Positions 1 through 14,666 of a DNA stretch of 64,000 nt are shown in pieces. The notes below the pieces were generated by a model. That model was given only the letters and a program-made list of their open reading frames with translations. It was not told the origin of the DNA and did not search any database. Position 1 is the first letter of the stretch. Every line of letters starts with the position of its first letter. This DNA is from Ceratothoa steindachneri. Taxonomy: Eukaryota; Arthropoda; Malacostraca; Isopoda; Cymothoidae. The position numbers and the translations under genes were made by a program. Location: positions 145,075,521-145,139,520 of the forward strand of contig OZ018329.1 in NCBI GenBank assembly GCA_963969495.1, given 5' to 3'.

Positions 1-3000
1 CAAAATGAATTACGTGCGTAAATGGTAAAATGAATTACGTGCGTATATGTCCAAATAAAATACGTGCGTATATGGCAAAATGCATTACGATTGTATATGT
101 CAAAATGCATCACGTGAGTACATGTCAAAATCGATTACGTGTGTACATGTTAAAATGCATTACGTGTGTACATGTCAAATTGCCTTATATGCCTACATAT
201 CAAAATCCATGATGTGCGTACATGTCAAAATGCATTACCTGTGTGCATGTCAAAATACATTTCTTGCCTTCATGTTAAAATGCATAACGTGCGTACATGT
301 CAAAATACATTACGTGCGTACATGTTAAAATGCATGACGTAGGTAGATGTAAAAAACTATTACGTCCGTACATGTAAAAATGCAAAAAGTGCATACATGT
401 CAAAATGCAATACGTGCGTACATGTTAAAACGCATTAAGGGCGCACATATGAAAATGCATTACGTAAGTACATGTCAACATGAATTACGTGCAGAAATGG
501 CAAAATGCATTTGTGCGTACATGCTAAATGCATTACGTGAGTATATGTCAAAATGCATTACGTGCGTAGATGTTAACAAGCATTACGTGCGTACATGGCA
601 CAAAGCATTACGTGTGTACATGGCAAAATGCATTACGAGCGTACATGTCAAAATGCATTACGCGCGTACATAAAAAATGCATTACGTGCGTGCATATCAA
701 AATGCATTATGCGTACATGTCAAAATGCATTACGTGTGTTCATGTCAAAATGAATTACGTGCGTATATTGCAAAATTCATTTGTGCGTACATGCTAAAAG
801 GCATTACGTGAGTATAGGTCAAAATGCATTACGTGCGTACATAGTAAAATGCATTACGTGCCTATATATAAAAATGCATTAGGTGCTTACATTGCAAAAT
901 GCATTAGGTGCGTACATGTCAAAATTTATTACGTCAGTAAATTTTAAAATGTATTACGTGAGTATATGTAAAAACGCATTACGTGCGTACTTGTCAAAAT
1001 GCCTTAAGTGCAGGCATGTCAAAATGCAATACGTGGGTACATGTTAAAAGGCATTACGTGCGTACATATCAAAAAGCATTACCTTAGTACATATCGAAAT
1101 GTATTACGTGCGTAGATTTCAAAATGCCTTACAAGCGAACATGTCAAAATGCATTACGTGTGTACATGTCAAAATGCATTACTTGGGTACATGTCAAAAT
1201 GAAATACGTGCGTACATGTCAACATGCATTATGTGTGTACAGTTCAAAATGCATTACTTGCGTACATATCCAAATGCATTACTTGCGTACATGTCAAAAT
1301 GCATTATATGCGTACATGTAAAAACGCATTGCGTGCGTATATGTCAAAATGCAATAAGTGCATGCATGTCAAAATGCAATACGTGCGTAGATGTCAAATA
1401 CATGTCAGAATACATGACGGGCGTCCTTGCCAATATGCATTACGTGCGTACATGTCAGAATGCATCATTTGCCTAATGTCAAAATGCATTACGTGCGTAC
1501 ATGTAAAAACGTATTACGTCCGTACATGTCAAATTTCAATACGTGGGTACATTTTAAAATGCATTAAGTGCATGCATGCCAAAATGCAATAAGTGGGTAC
1601 ATGTTAAAATGCATAACGTGCGTACATATCAAAATGCATTACGTGAGTACATATCGAAATGCATTACGTGTGTACATTTCAAAATGAATTACTTGCGTAC
1701 ATGTCAAAATAAATTACGTGCCTACAGGTCAAAATGCATTACGTGCGTATATGTCAAAATGAATAACGTACGTGCATGTCAAAATGAAATACGTGCGTAC
1801 GTGTCAAAATACATTACGTGTGTGCATGTCAAAATGAATTACGTGCGTATAACTCAAAATGCATTAAGTGCGTACATGCTAAAATGCATTAGGTGAGTAT
1901 ATTTCAAAATGCATTACGTGCTTAGATGTCAAAATGCACTACGTGCGTACATGTCAAAATGCATCACGTGCGTACATGTCCAAATGCAATACGTGCGCAT
2001 ATGGCGAAATGCATCACCAGCGTACATGTCAAAATAAATTGCGTGCGTACATGCCAAAATGCATTAGGTGCGTACATGTCAGAATGCATTACGTACGTGC
2101 ATTTCAAAATGCATTATGTGTGTTCATGACAAAATGCAATACGTATGTATATGACAAAATGCATTACATGCGTACATGACAAATTGCATTACGTGAGTAC
2201 ATGTCATAATGAATTACGTGCATACAGGTCAAAATGCATTACGTTCGTGCAGTTTCAAAATGCATTACTTTTGTCCATGTCAAAATTCATTACTTGCCTA
2301 CAAGCCAAAATGCATGACATGCATACATGAACAAACGCATTACGTGCGTACATGTCAAAATGCATTAAGTGCAAGCATGTCAAAATGCAATACGTACGTA
2401 CATGTTGAAATGCATTACGTGTGTACATATCAAAATGCATTACCTTAGTACATATCGAAATGTATTACGTGTGTAGATTTCAAAATGCACTACGTGCGTA
2501 CATGGCAAAATGCATTACGTGCGTACATGTTCAAATGCAATACGTGGGTACATGTTAAAATGCATTACGTGGTACATATCAAAATGCATTACGTGCGTAC
2601 ATGTCAAAATGCATTATTGATGTGCATGTCAAAATGAATTACGTACGTATAACTCAAAATGGATTAAGTTGGTACATGCTAAAATGCATTAGGGAAGTAT
2701 ATGTCAAAATACATTACGTGCGTAGATGTCAAAATGCACTACGTGCGTACATGGCAAAATGCATAACGTGCGTACATGTCCAAATGCAATACGTGCGTTT
2801 TTTTGCAAAATGCTTGACGAGCGTACATTTCAAAATGCATTACGTGAGTACACATGAAAATGCATTATGTGCGTACATGTAAAAAGGCATTACATGCGTA
2901 CATGTAAAAAGGCATTACATGCGTACATGTCAAAATGCATTAAGTGCATGCATTCCAAATTACAATATGTGCGTACATGTTAAAATGCATTCTGTGCGTA

Positions 3001-5797
3001 CATATTAAAATGCATAACGTGAGTACATATCGAAAAGCATTACGTGCGTACATGTCCAAATTCGTTACGTGCGTACATGTTTAAATGCATTACGTGCGTA
3101 CATGTCAAAATGCAGTAAGGGCATGCATGTCAAAATTGAATACGTAGGTACATGTTAAAATGCATTACGTGCGTACATATCAAAATGCATTACTTGCATA
3201 CATGTCAAAAGGATCACGTGCGTACATAGCAAAATGCCATACGTGCGTACATTGCCAAATTAATTACGTGCGTCCATCTCAAAATGCATTAAGTGCGTCC
3301 ATGTTTAAATGATTACGTGCGTACATGGCAAAATGCACTAAGTGCTTACATGACAAAATGCATGACGTGCGTACATGTAAAAACGTATTACGTCAGTACA
3401 TGTAAAAATGCATTAAGTGCATACATGTCAAAATGCATTACTTGCGTGTATGTCAAAACAAATTACGTGCGTAGAGGAGAAAAAGGCATTACGTGAGTAC
3501 ATGTCAAAATGCATTACGTACTTACATGCTAAAATGCATTACGTGCGTACATAGAGAATGCAAAACGTGCGCACATGGAAAAATGCATTAAGTGCGTACC
3601 TAGCAAAATGCATTACGTGAAAACATGACAAAATGCAATACGTACGTATATGACAAAATGCATTACATGCGTACATGACAAATTGCATTACGTGAGTACA
3701 TGTCATAATGAATTACGTGCATACATGTCAAAATGCATTACGTTCGTGCAGTGTCAAAATGCATTACTTTTGTCCATGTCAAAATTCATTACTTGCGTAC
3801 AAGCCAAAATGCATGACATGCATACATGAACAAACGCATTACGTGCGTACATGTCAAAATGCATTAAGTGCAAGCATGTCAAAATGCAACACGTACGTAC
3901 ATGTTGAAATATATTACGTGCGTACATATCAAAATGCATTAGCTTAGTACATATCGAAATGTATTGCGTGTGTAGATTTCAAAATGCACTACGTGCGTAC
4001 ATGGCAAAATGCATTACGTGCATACATGTTTAAATGCAATACGTGGGTACATGTTAAAATGCATTACGTGGTACATATCAAAATGCATTACGTGTGTACA
4101 TTTCAAAATGCATTACATGCGTACATGTTAAAATGCATTACGTGAGTACATTTTGAAATGTATTACGTGCGTACATGTCAAAATGCATTACGTGCGTACA
4201 TGTCAAAATGCATTCCGTGCGAACATACTAAAATCCATTACTTTCGTACATGGCAAATGAATTACGTGCGTACATGGAAAAATAAATTATGTGTATATAT
4301 GTCAAAATGACTTAGTTGCGTGCATATCAAAATGAATTACGTGCATACAAGTCAAAATGCATTACGTTTTTTCAAAATGATTAACGTGCGTAAATGCATT
4401 GGGTGCGTACATGCTAAAATTCTTTAGGTGAGTATATGTCTAAATGCTTTACGTGCGTAGATGTCAAAATTCACTACGCGCGTACATTGCAAAATGCATT
4501 ACGTGCGTACATGTCCAAATGCAATACGTGCGTATATGGCAAAATGGATTACAATTGTACATGTCAAAATGCATTACGTGCGTACATGTTAAAATGCATT
4601 ACCTGCTTACATGTCAAATTTACATTATATGCATAATCGAAAAATGCATTACGTGCGAGCATTTCAAACCGCATTACTGGCGTTCATGTCAAAATGAATT
4701 ACGTGCGTACATTTTAAAATGCATTACATGAAAAAATGAATTACGTGCGTACATGTCAAATTGCATTATTTGCGTCCCTTCAAAATGCATTACGTGCGTA
4801 CATATTAAAATGCAATACGTGCGTACATGTCATAATGCATTACGTCGTACATGGCAAAATGCATTAAGTTCGTGAATGTCAAAAGGAATTACGTGCGTAT
4901 ATGTCAACATGCATTACGTGCGTGTATTTCAAAATGAATTACGTGCGTACATGTCAAAATGCATTATTGGTGTGCATGTCAAAATGAATTACTTACGTAT
5001 AAATCAAAATGGATTAAGTTCGTACATGCTAAAATGCATTAGGGAAGTATATGTCAAAATACATTCCCCGCGTAGATGTCAAAATGCACTACGTGCGTAC
5101 ATGGCAAAATGCATTACGTGCGTACATGTTCAAATGCAATACGTGCGTATATTGCAAAATGCATGACGAGCGTACATTTCAAAATGCATTACGTGAGTAC
5201 ACATCAAAATGAATTATGTGCGTACATGTAAAAAGGCATTACATGCGTACATGTCAAAATGCATTAAGTGCATGCATTCCAAATTACCGTATGTGCGTAC
5301 ATGTTAAAATGCATTCCGTGCATACATATCAACATGCATTAGATGAGTACATATCGAAATGCATTACGTGCGTACATGTCAAAATTCGTTACGTGTGTAC
5401 ATGTCTAAATGCATTACGTGCTTACATGTCAAAATGCAATACGTAGGTACATGTTAAGATGCATTACGTGCGTACATATCAAAATGCATTACGTGAGTAC
5501 ATATCAAAATGCATTATGTGCGTACATGTAAAAAGGCATTACATGCGTACATATCAAAATGCATTAAGTGCATGCATTCCAAATTACAATATGTGCGTAC
5601 ATGTTAAAATGCATTCCGTGCATACATATCAAAATGCATTACATGAGTACATGTCAAAATGCATTACTTGCATACATGTCGAAATTATTACGTGCGTCCA
5701 TTTCAAAATGCATTACGTGCGTCCATGTTTAAATGATTACGTGCGTACATGGCAAAATGCACTTAGTGCTTACATGACAAAATGCATGACGTGCGTA
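1..5797 (+). repeat. Large satellite segment, copy 1 of a tandem segmental duplication
   Basis: This stretch matches 8,870-14,666 base for base except for scattered substitutions and two compensating 1-bp indels near 4,284 and 4,636. Examples are T to C at 26, G to T near 74, and G to C near 844. By eye identity is above 99%, whereas adjacent 25-bp monomers differ far more. The match stops abruptly after 5,797, where this copy reads TATTAAAATG and the other reads CATGTAAAAA. The left end is not reached, because copy 1 begins before the window. The repeated unit is therefore a long block of satellite duplicated recently by unequal exchange or a similar process. An assembly duplication is the main alternative. 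Confidence 0.93.
2128..2609 (+). repeat. Higher-order satellite block, repeated at 3,627-4,110 (period 1,499 bp)
   Basis: Within the array the variant string of monomers at 2,128-2,609 recurs 1,499 bp downstream. It includes the unusual forms ACGTTCGTGCAG, ACTTTTGTCCATG, CAAGCC, CATACATGAACAAACG and CATGTTGAAAT in the same order. The copies differ at about 4-5% of positions by eye, so this duplication is older than the 8,869-bp one but younger than the amplification of single monomers. The pair recurs inside the second large segment. Confidence 0.85.
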
Positions 5798-5814
5798 TAT
5801 TAAAATGCATTACG
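5210..5814 (+). repeat. Local 300-bp (12-monomer) higher-order repeat
   Basis: The run TATGTGCGTACATGTAAAAA, then GGCATTACATGCG, then GCATGCATTCCAAATTAC recurs with a spacing of about 300 bp (5,215 and 5,515), which is 12 monomers. A separate 300-bp period appears at 6,670 and 6,970, where GGGTACTTGTTAAAATGC and the following monomers repeat. Twelve-monomer blocks thus arose more than once in the array. Confidence 0.75.
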
Positions 5815-8800
5815 TGAGTACATGTCAAAATACATTACGTACGTACATGTCAAAATGAATTACAAGCAGATATGGCAAAATGCATTTGTGCGTACATGCT
5901 AAATGCATTACGTGTGTACATGGCAAAATGCATTACGAGCGTACATGTCAAAATGCATTACGCGCGTACATGTCAAAATGCATTACGTGCGTGCATACCA
6001 AAATGAATTACGTGTGTATACTGCAAAATTCATTTGTGCGTACATGCTAAAAGGCATTACGTGAGTATAGGTCAATATGCATGATGTGCGTTCATGTCAA
6101 AATGTATTACGTCAGTAAATTTTAAAATGTATTATGTTCGTTCATATCAAAATGCCTTACGTGCGTACATGTCAAAATGCATGATGTCCGTACATGTCAA
6201 AATGCATCACGTGCGTACATGGCAAAATGAATTACTTACGTGTATGTCAAAATGAATTACGTGAGTATATGTAAAAACGCATTACGTGCGTACTTGTCAA
6301 AATGCCTTAAGTGCATGCATGTCAAAATGCAATACGTGGGTACATGTTAAAATGCATTACGTGCGTACATATCAAAAAGCATTACCTTAGTACATATCGA
6401 AATGTATTACGTGCGTAGACTTCAAAATGCCTTACAAGCGAACATGTCAAAATGCATTACGTGTGTACATGTCAAAATGCATTACTTGGGTACATGTCAA
6501 AATGAATTACTTGCGTACATGTCAATATGCATTATGTGTGTACAGTTCAAAATGCATTACTTGCATACATATCCAAATGCATTACTTGCGTACATGTCAA
6601 AATGCATTATGTGCGTACAAGGTAAAAGCGAATTGAGGGCATATATGTCAAAATGCATTGAGTGCATGCATGTCAAAATGCAATACGTGGGTACTTGTTA
6701 AAATGCATTACGTGCGTACTTATCAAAATGCATTACGTGAGTACATATCGAAATGCATTACGTGCGTACATGTCAAAATGCATTAGGTGCGTACATGTCA
6801 AAATACATTACGTGCGTACGTGTCAAAATGCAATATGTGTGTACAGGTCAAAATGCATTACGTGCGTACATATTAAAATGCATTACGTGCGTACATGTCA
6901 AAATGCATTATGTGCGTACATGCAACAGCCAATTGAGAGGGTATATGTCAAATTGCATTGAGTGCATGCATGACAAAATGCAATACATAGGTACTTGTTA
7001 AAATGCATTACGTGCGTACTTATCAAAATGCATTACGTGAGTACATATCGGAATGCATTACGTGCGTACATGTCAAAATGCATTACGTGCGTAAAAGGAA
7101 AAACGTATTACGTGAGTACATGACAAAATGCATGACGTGCGTACATGTAAAAACGTATTACGTCCGTACATGTCAAAATGCATCAAGTGCATGCATGTCA
7201 AAATGCAAAAAGGGGTACATGTTGAAATGCATTAAGTGCATGCATGCTAAAATGTAATACGTGGGTACATGTTAAAATGCATAACGTGCGTACATATCAA
7301 AATGCAGTACGTAAGTACATATCGAAATGCATTACGTGTGTACATGTCAAAATGCATTACTTGCGTACATCTCAAAATGATTTACGTGCCTACAGGTCAA
7401 AATGCATTACGTGCGTACATATTAAAATTCATTACGTGCGTACATGTCAAAATGTGTTATGTGCGTACATGTCAAAATGCATTAGGTCCGTACATGGCAA
7501 AATGCATTACGTGCATGCATGTCAAAATGAATTACGTGCGTATATGTCAACATGAATAACTTGCGTGCATGTCAAAATGAAATACGTGCCCACATGTAAA
7601 TATTCATTACGTGTGTGCATGTCAAAATGAATTACCTGCGTATAACTCATAATGCATTAAGTGCGTACATGCTAAAATACATTAGGTGAGTATATGTCAA
7701 AATACATTACGTGCTTAGATGTCAAAATGCACTACGTGTCTACATGGCAAAATGCATTACGTGCGTACATGTCCAAATGTAATAGTGTGTATATGGCAAA
7801 AAAGCATTACGAGCGTACTTGTCAAAATGAATTAAGTGCGTACATGTCAAAATGCATTAGATGCGTACATGTTAATCTATTACGTGCGTACATGTCAAAT
7901 TGCACTATATGCGCACATGTCAAAATGCATTTCCTGCGTACATGTCAAAATGCATTTCGTACCTGCATGTCAATATTCATTTCGTGTGTTTATGTCAAAA
8001 TGCATTATGTGCATACATGTCAAAATGCATTACGTAGGTAAATGCCAAAATGCATGACGAGCGTACATGTAAAAACGTATTACGTCTGTACATGTCAAAA
8101 TGCATTAAGTGCATGCATCCTAAAAGGCAATACGTGCGTACATGTTAACACGCATTACGTGAGTACATATCAAAATGCATTCCTTTAGTACATGCCAAAA
8201 TGCATTACATGCGTACATGTCAATATGCATCCCGTGCCTACATGGCAAAATGCATTACGTGCTTACATGTCAAAATGCATCAACTGAGTACATAGTAAAA
8301 CGCATTACGTGCGGACATTTCAAAATGCAATACGTGCGTATATGACAAAATGCATTACATGCGTACATATCAAAATTCATTACGTGCGTACATAGAAAAT
8401 GCATTACTTGCGTAAATGGCAAAATGAATTACGTGCGTATATGTCCACATGCAATAGGTGCGTATTTGGCAAAATGAATTACGAGCGTATATGTCAAAAT
8501 GCATTATGTGAGTACATCTAGAAATGCATTACGTGTGTATATGTTAAAATGCATTACGTGCGTACATGTCAATTTGTCTTATATGCGTACATATCAAAAT
8601 GCATGATGTGCGTACATGTCAAAATGCATTACATGCGTGCATGTCATAATACATAACTTGCGTGCATGTCAAAATGCATTACGTAAGTACATGTCGATAT
8701 GCATTCCGTGCGTACATGGAAAAATGCATTACGTGCGTACATGTCAAAAAGTATTACCTGCGTACATAGCAAAACGCATTACGTGCGTACTTGTCAAAAT

Positions 8801-8869
8801 GCAATACGTGCGTATAGGGCAAAATGCATTACGTGCGTACATATCAAAATGCATTACGTGCGTACATAG

Positions 8870-11800
8870 CAAAATGAATTACGTGCGTAAATGGCAAAAT
8901 GAATTACGTGCGTATATGTCCAAATAAAATACGTGCGTATATTGCAAAATGCATTACGATTGTATATGTCAAAATGCATCACATGAGTACATGTCAAAAT
9001 CGATTACGTGTGTACATGTTAAAATGCATTACGTGTGTACATGTCAAATTGCCTTATATGCCTACATATCAAAATCCATGATGTGCGTACATTTCAAAAT
9101 GCATTACCTGTGTGCATGTCAAAATACATTTCTTGCCTTCATGTTAAAATGCATAACGTGCGTACATGTCAAAATACATTACGTGCGTACATGTTAAAAT
9201 GCATGACGTAGGTAGATGTAAAAAACTATTACGTCCGTACAAGTAAAAATGCAAAAAGTGCATACATGTCAAAATGCAATACGTGCGTACATGTTAAAAC
9301 GCATTAAGGGCGCACATATGAAAATGCATTACGTAAGTACATGTCAACATGAATTACGTGCAGAAATGGCAAAATGCATTTGTGCGTACATGCTAAATGC
9401 ATTACGTGAGTATATGTCAAAATGCATTACGTGCGTAGATGTTAACAAGCATTACGTGCGTACATGGCACAAAGCATTACGTGTGTACATGGCAAAATGC
9501 ATTACGAGCGTACATGTCAAAATGCATTACGCGCGTACATAAAAAATGCATTACGTGCGTGCATATCAAAATGCATTATGCGTACATGTCAAAATGCATT
9601 ACGTGTGTTCATGTCAAAATGAATTACGTGCGTATATTGCAAAATTCATTTGTGCGTACATGCTAAAAGGCATTACGTGAGTATAGGTCAAAATGCATTA
9701 CGTGCGTACATACTAAAATGCATTACGTGCCTATATATAAAAATGCATTAGGTGCTTACATTGCAAAATGCATTAGGTGCGTACATGTCAAAATTTATTA
9801 CGTCAGTAAATTTTAAAATGTATTACGTGAGTATATGTAAAAACGCATTACGTGCGTACTTGTCAAAATGCCTTAAGTGCAGGCATGTCAAAATGCAATA
9901 CGTGGGTACATGTTAAAAGGCATTACGTGCGTACATATCAAAAAGCATTACCTTAGTACATATCGAAATGTATTACGTGCGTAGATTTCAAAATGCCTTA
10001 CAAGCGAACATGTCAAAATGCATTACGTGTGTACATGTCAAAATGCATTACTTGGGTACATGTCAAAATGAAATACGTGCGTACATGTCAACATGCATTA
10101 TGTGTGTACAGTTCAAAATGCATTACTTGCGTACATATCCAAATGCATTACTTGCGTACATGTCAAAATGCATTATATGCGTACATGTAAAAACGCATTG
10201 CGTGCGTATATGTCAAAATGCAATAAGTGCATGCATGTCAAAATGCAATACGTGCGTAGATGTCAAATACATGTCAGAATACATGACGGGCGTCCTTGCC
10301 AATATGCATTACGTGCGTACATGTCAGAATGCATCATTTGCCTAATGTCAAAATGCATTACGTGCGTACATGTAAAAACGTATTACGTCCGTACATGTCA
10401 AATTTCAATACGTGGGTACATTTTAAAATGCATTAAGTGCATGCATGCCAAAATGCAATAAGTGGGTACATGTTAAAATGCATAACGTGCGTACATATCA
10501 AAATGCATTACGTGAGTACATATCGAAATGCATTACGTGTGTACATTTCAAAATGAATTACTTGCGTACATGTCAAAATAAATTACGTGCCTACAGGTCA
10601 AAATGCATTACGTGCGTATATGTCAAAATGAATAACGTACGTGCATGTCAAAATGAAATACGTGCGTACGTGTCAAAATACATTACGTGTGTGCATGTCA
10701 AAATGAATTACGTGCGTATAACTCAAAATGCATTAAGTGCGTACATGCTAAAATGCATTAGGTGAGTATATTTCAAAATGCATTACGTGCTTAGATGTCA
10801 AAATGCACTACGTGCGTACATGTCAAAATGCATCACGTGCGTACATGTTCAAATGCAATACGTGCGCATATGGCGAAATGCATCACCAGCGTACATGTCA
10901 AAATAAATTGCGTGCGTACATGCCAAAATGCATTAGGTGCGTACATGTCAGAATGCATTACGTACGTGCATTTCAAAATGCATTATGTGTGTTCATGACA
11001 AAATGCAATACGTATGTATATGACAAAATGCATTACATGCGTACATGACAAATTGCATTACGTGAGTACATGTCATAATGAATTACGTGCATACAGGTCA
11101 AAATGCATTACGTTCGTGCAGTTTCAAAATGCATTACTTTTGTCCATGTCAAAATTCATTACTTGCCTACAAGCCAAAATGCATGACATGCATACATGAA
11201 CAAACGCATTACGTGCGTACATGTCAAAATGCATTAAGTGCAAGCATGTCAAAATGCAATACGTACGTACATGTTGAAATGCATTACGTGTGTACATATC
11301 AAAATGCATTACCTTAGTACATATCGAAATGTATTACGTGTGTAGATTTCAAAATGCACTACGTGCGTACATGGCAAAATGCATTACGTGCGTACATGTT
11401 CAAATGCAATACGTGGGTACATGTTAAAATGCATTACGTGGTACATATCAAAATGCATTACGTGCGTACATGTCAAAATGCATTATTGATGTGCATGTCA
11501 AAATGAATTACGTACGTATAACTCAAAATGGATTAAGTTGGTACATGCTAAAATGCATTAGGGAAGTATATGTCAAAATACATTACGTGCGTAGATGTCA
11601 AAATGCACTACGTGCGTACATGGCAAAATGCATAACGTGCGTACATGTCCAAATGCAATACGTGCGTTTTTTTGCAAAATGCTTGACGAGCGTACATTTC
11701 AAAATGCATTACGTGAGTACACATGAAAATGCATTATGTGCGTACATGTAAAAAGGCATTACATGCGTACATGTAAAAAGGCATTACATGCGTACATGTC

Positions 11801-14666
11801 AAAATGCATTAAGTGCATGCATTCCAAATTACAATATGTGCGTACATGTTAAAATGCATTCTGTGCGTACATATTAAAATGCATAACGTGAGTACATATC
11901 GAAAAGCATTACGTGCGTACATGTCCAAATTCGTTACGTGCGTACATGTTTAAATGCATTACGTGCGTACATGTCAAAATGCAGTAAGGGCATGCATGTC
12001 AAAATTGAATACGTAGGTACATGTTAAAATGCATTACGTGCGTACATATCAAAATGCATTACTTGCATACATGTCAAAAGGATCACGTGCGTACATAGCA
12101 AAATGCCATACGTGCGTACATTGCCAAATTAATTACGTGCGTCCATCTCAAAATGCATTAAGTGCGTCCATGTTTAAATGATTACGTGCGTACATGGCAA
12201 AATGCACTAAGTGCTTACATGACAAAATGCATGACGTGCGTACATGTAAAAACGTATTACGTCAGTACATGTAAAAATGCATTAAGTGCATACATGTCAA
12301 AATGCATTACTTGCGTGTATGTCAAAACAAATTACGTGCGTAGAGGAGAAAAAGGCATTACGTGAGTACATGTCAAAATGCATTACGTACTTACATGCTA
12401 AAATGCATTACGTGCGTACATAGAGAATGCAAAACGTGCGCACATGGAAAAATGCATTAAGTGCGTACCTAGCAAAATGCATTACGTGAAAACATGACAA
12501 AATGCAATACGTACGTATATGACAAAATGCATTACATGCGTACATGACAAATTGCATTACGTGAGTACATGTCATAATGAATTACGTGCATACATGTCAA
12601 AATGCATTACGTTCGTGCAGTGTCAAAATGCATTACTTTTGTCCATGTCAAAATTCATTACTTGCGTACAAGCCAAAATGCATGACATGCATACATGAAC
12701 AAACGCATTACGTGCGTACATGTCAAAATGCATTAAGTGCAAGCATGTCAAAATGCAACACGTACGTACATGTTGAAATATATTACGTGCGTACATATCA
12801 AAATGCATTAGCTTAGTACATATCGAAATGTATTGCGTGTGTAGATTTCAAAATGCACTACGTGCGTACATGGCAAAATGCATTACGTGCATACATGTTT
12901 AAATGCAATACGTGGGTACATGTTAAAATGCATTACGTGGTACATATCAAAATGCATTACGTGTGTACATTTCAAAATGCATTACATGCGTACATGTTAA
13001 AATGCATTACGTGAGTACATTTTGAAATGTATTACGTGCGTACATGTCAAAATGCATTACGTGCGTACATGTCAAATTGCATTCCGTGCGAACATACTAA
13101 AATGCATTACTTTCGTACATGGCAAATGAATTACGTGCGTACATGGAAAAATAATTATGTGTATATATGTCAAAATGACTTAGTTGCGTGCATATCAAAA
13201 TGAATTACGTGCATACAAGTCAAAATGCATTACGTTTTTTCAAAATGATTAACGTGCGTAAATGCATTGGGTGCGTACATGCTAAAATTCTTTAGGTGAG
13301 TATATGTCTAAATGCTTTACGTGCGTAGATGTCAAAATTCACTACGCGCGTACATTGCAAAATGCATTACGTGCGTACATGTCCAAATTCAATACGTGCG
13401 TATATGGCAAAATGGATTACAATTGTACATGTCAAAATGCATTACGTGCGTACATGTTAAAATGCATTACCTGCTTACATGTCAAATTTACATTATATGC
13501 ATACATCGAAAAATGCATTACGTGCGAGCATTTCAAACCGCATTACTGGCGTTCATGTCAAAATGAATTACGTGCGTACATTTTAAAATGCATTACATGA
13601 AAAAATGAATTACGTGCGTACATGTCAAATTGCATTATTTGCGTCCCTTCAAAATGCATTACGTGCGTACATATTAAAATGCAATACGTGCGTACATGTC
13701 ATAATGCATTACGTCGTACATGGCAAAATGCATTAAGTTCGTGAATGTCAAAAGGAATTACGTGCGTATATGTCAACATGCATTACGTGCGTGTATTTCA
13801 AAATGAATTACGTGCGTACATGTCAAAATGCATTATTGGTGTGCATGTCAAAATGAATTACTTACGTATAAATCAAAATGGATTAAGTTCGTACATGCTA
13901 AAATGCATTAGGGAAGTATATGTCAAAATACATTCCCCGCGTAGATGTCAAAATGCACTACGTGCGTACATGGCAAAATGCATTACGTGCGTACATGTTC
14001 AAATGCAATACGTGCGTATATTGCAAAATGCATGACGAGCGTACATTTCAAAATGCATTACGTGAGTACACATCAAAATGAATTATGTGCGTACATGTAA
14101 AAAGGCATTACATGCGTACATGTCAAAATGCATTAAGTGCATGCATTCCAAATTACAATATGTGCGTACATGTTAAAATGCATTCCGTGCATACATATCA
14201 AAATGCATTAGATGAGTACATATCGAAATGCATTACGTGCGTACATGTCAAAATTCGTTACGTGTGTACATGTCTAAATGCATTACGTGCTTACATGTCA
14301 AAATGCAATACGTAGGTACATGTTAAGATGCATTACGTGCGTACATATCAAAATGCATTACGTGAGTACATATCAAAATGCATTATGTGCGTACATGTAA
14401 AAAGGCATTACATGCGTACATATCAAAATGCATTAAGTGCATGCATTCCAAATTACAATATGTGCGTACATGTTAAAATGCATTCCGTGCATACATATCA
14501 AAATGCATTACATGAGTACATGTCAAAATGCATTACTTGCATACATGTCGAAATTATTACGTGCGTCCATTTCAAAATGCATTACGTGCGTCCATGTTTA
14601 AATGATTACGTGCGTACATGGCAAAATGCACTTAGTGCTTACATGACAAAATGCATGACGTGCGTA
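8870..14666 (+). repeat. Large satellite segment, copy 2 of the tandem segmental duplication
   Basis: Near-identical partner of 1-5,797 at a constant offset of 8,869 bp (8,868 for a short interval around 13,150-13,500). The intervening 5,798-8,869 is ordinary diverged satellite, so the duplicated unit is about 8.9 kb if the copies are adjacent. Beyond 14,666 the array continues for about 640 bp and then ends. The first bases after the match resemble 3,370-3,450, so the breakpoint lies inside another internal repeat. Confidence 0.93.
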
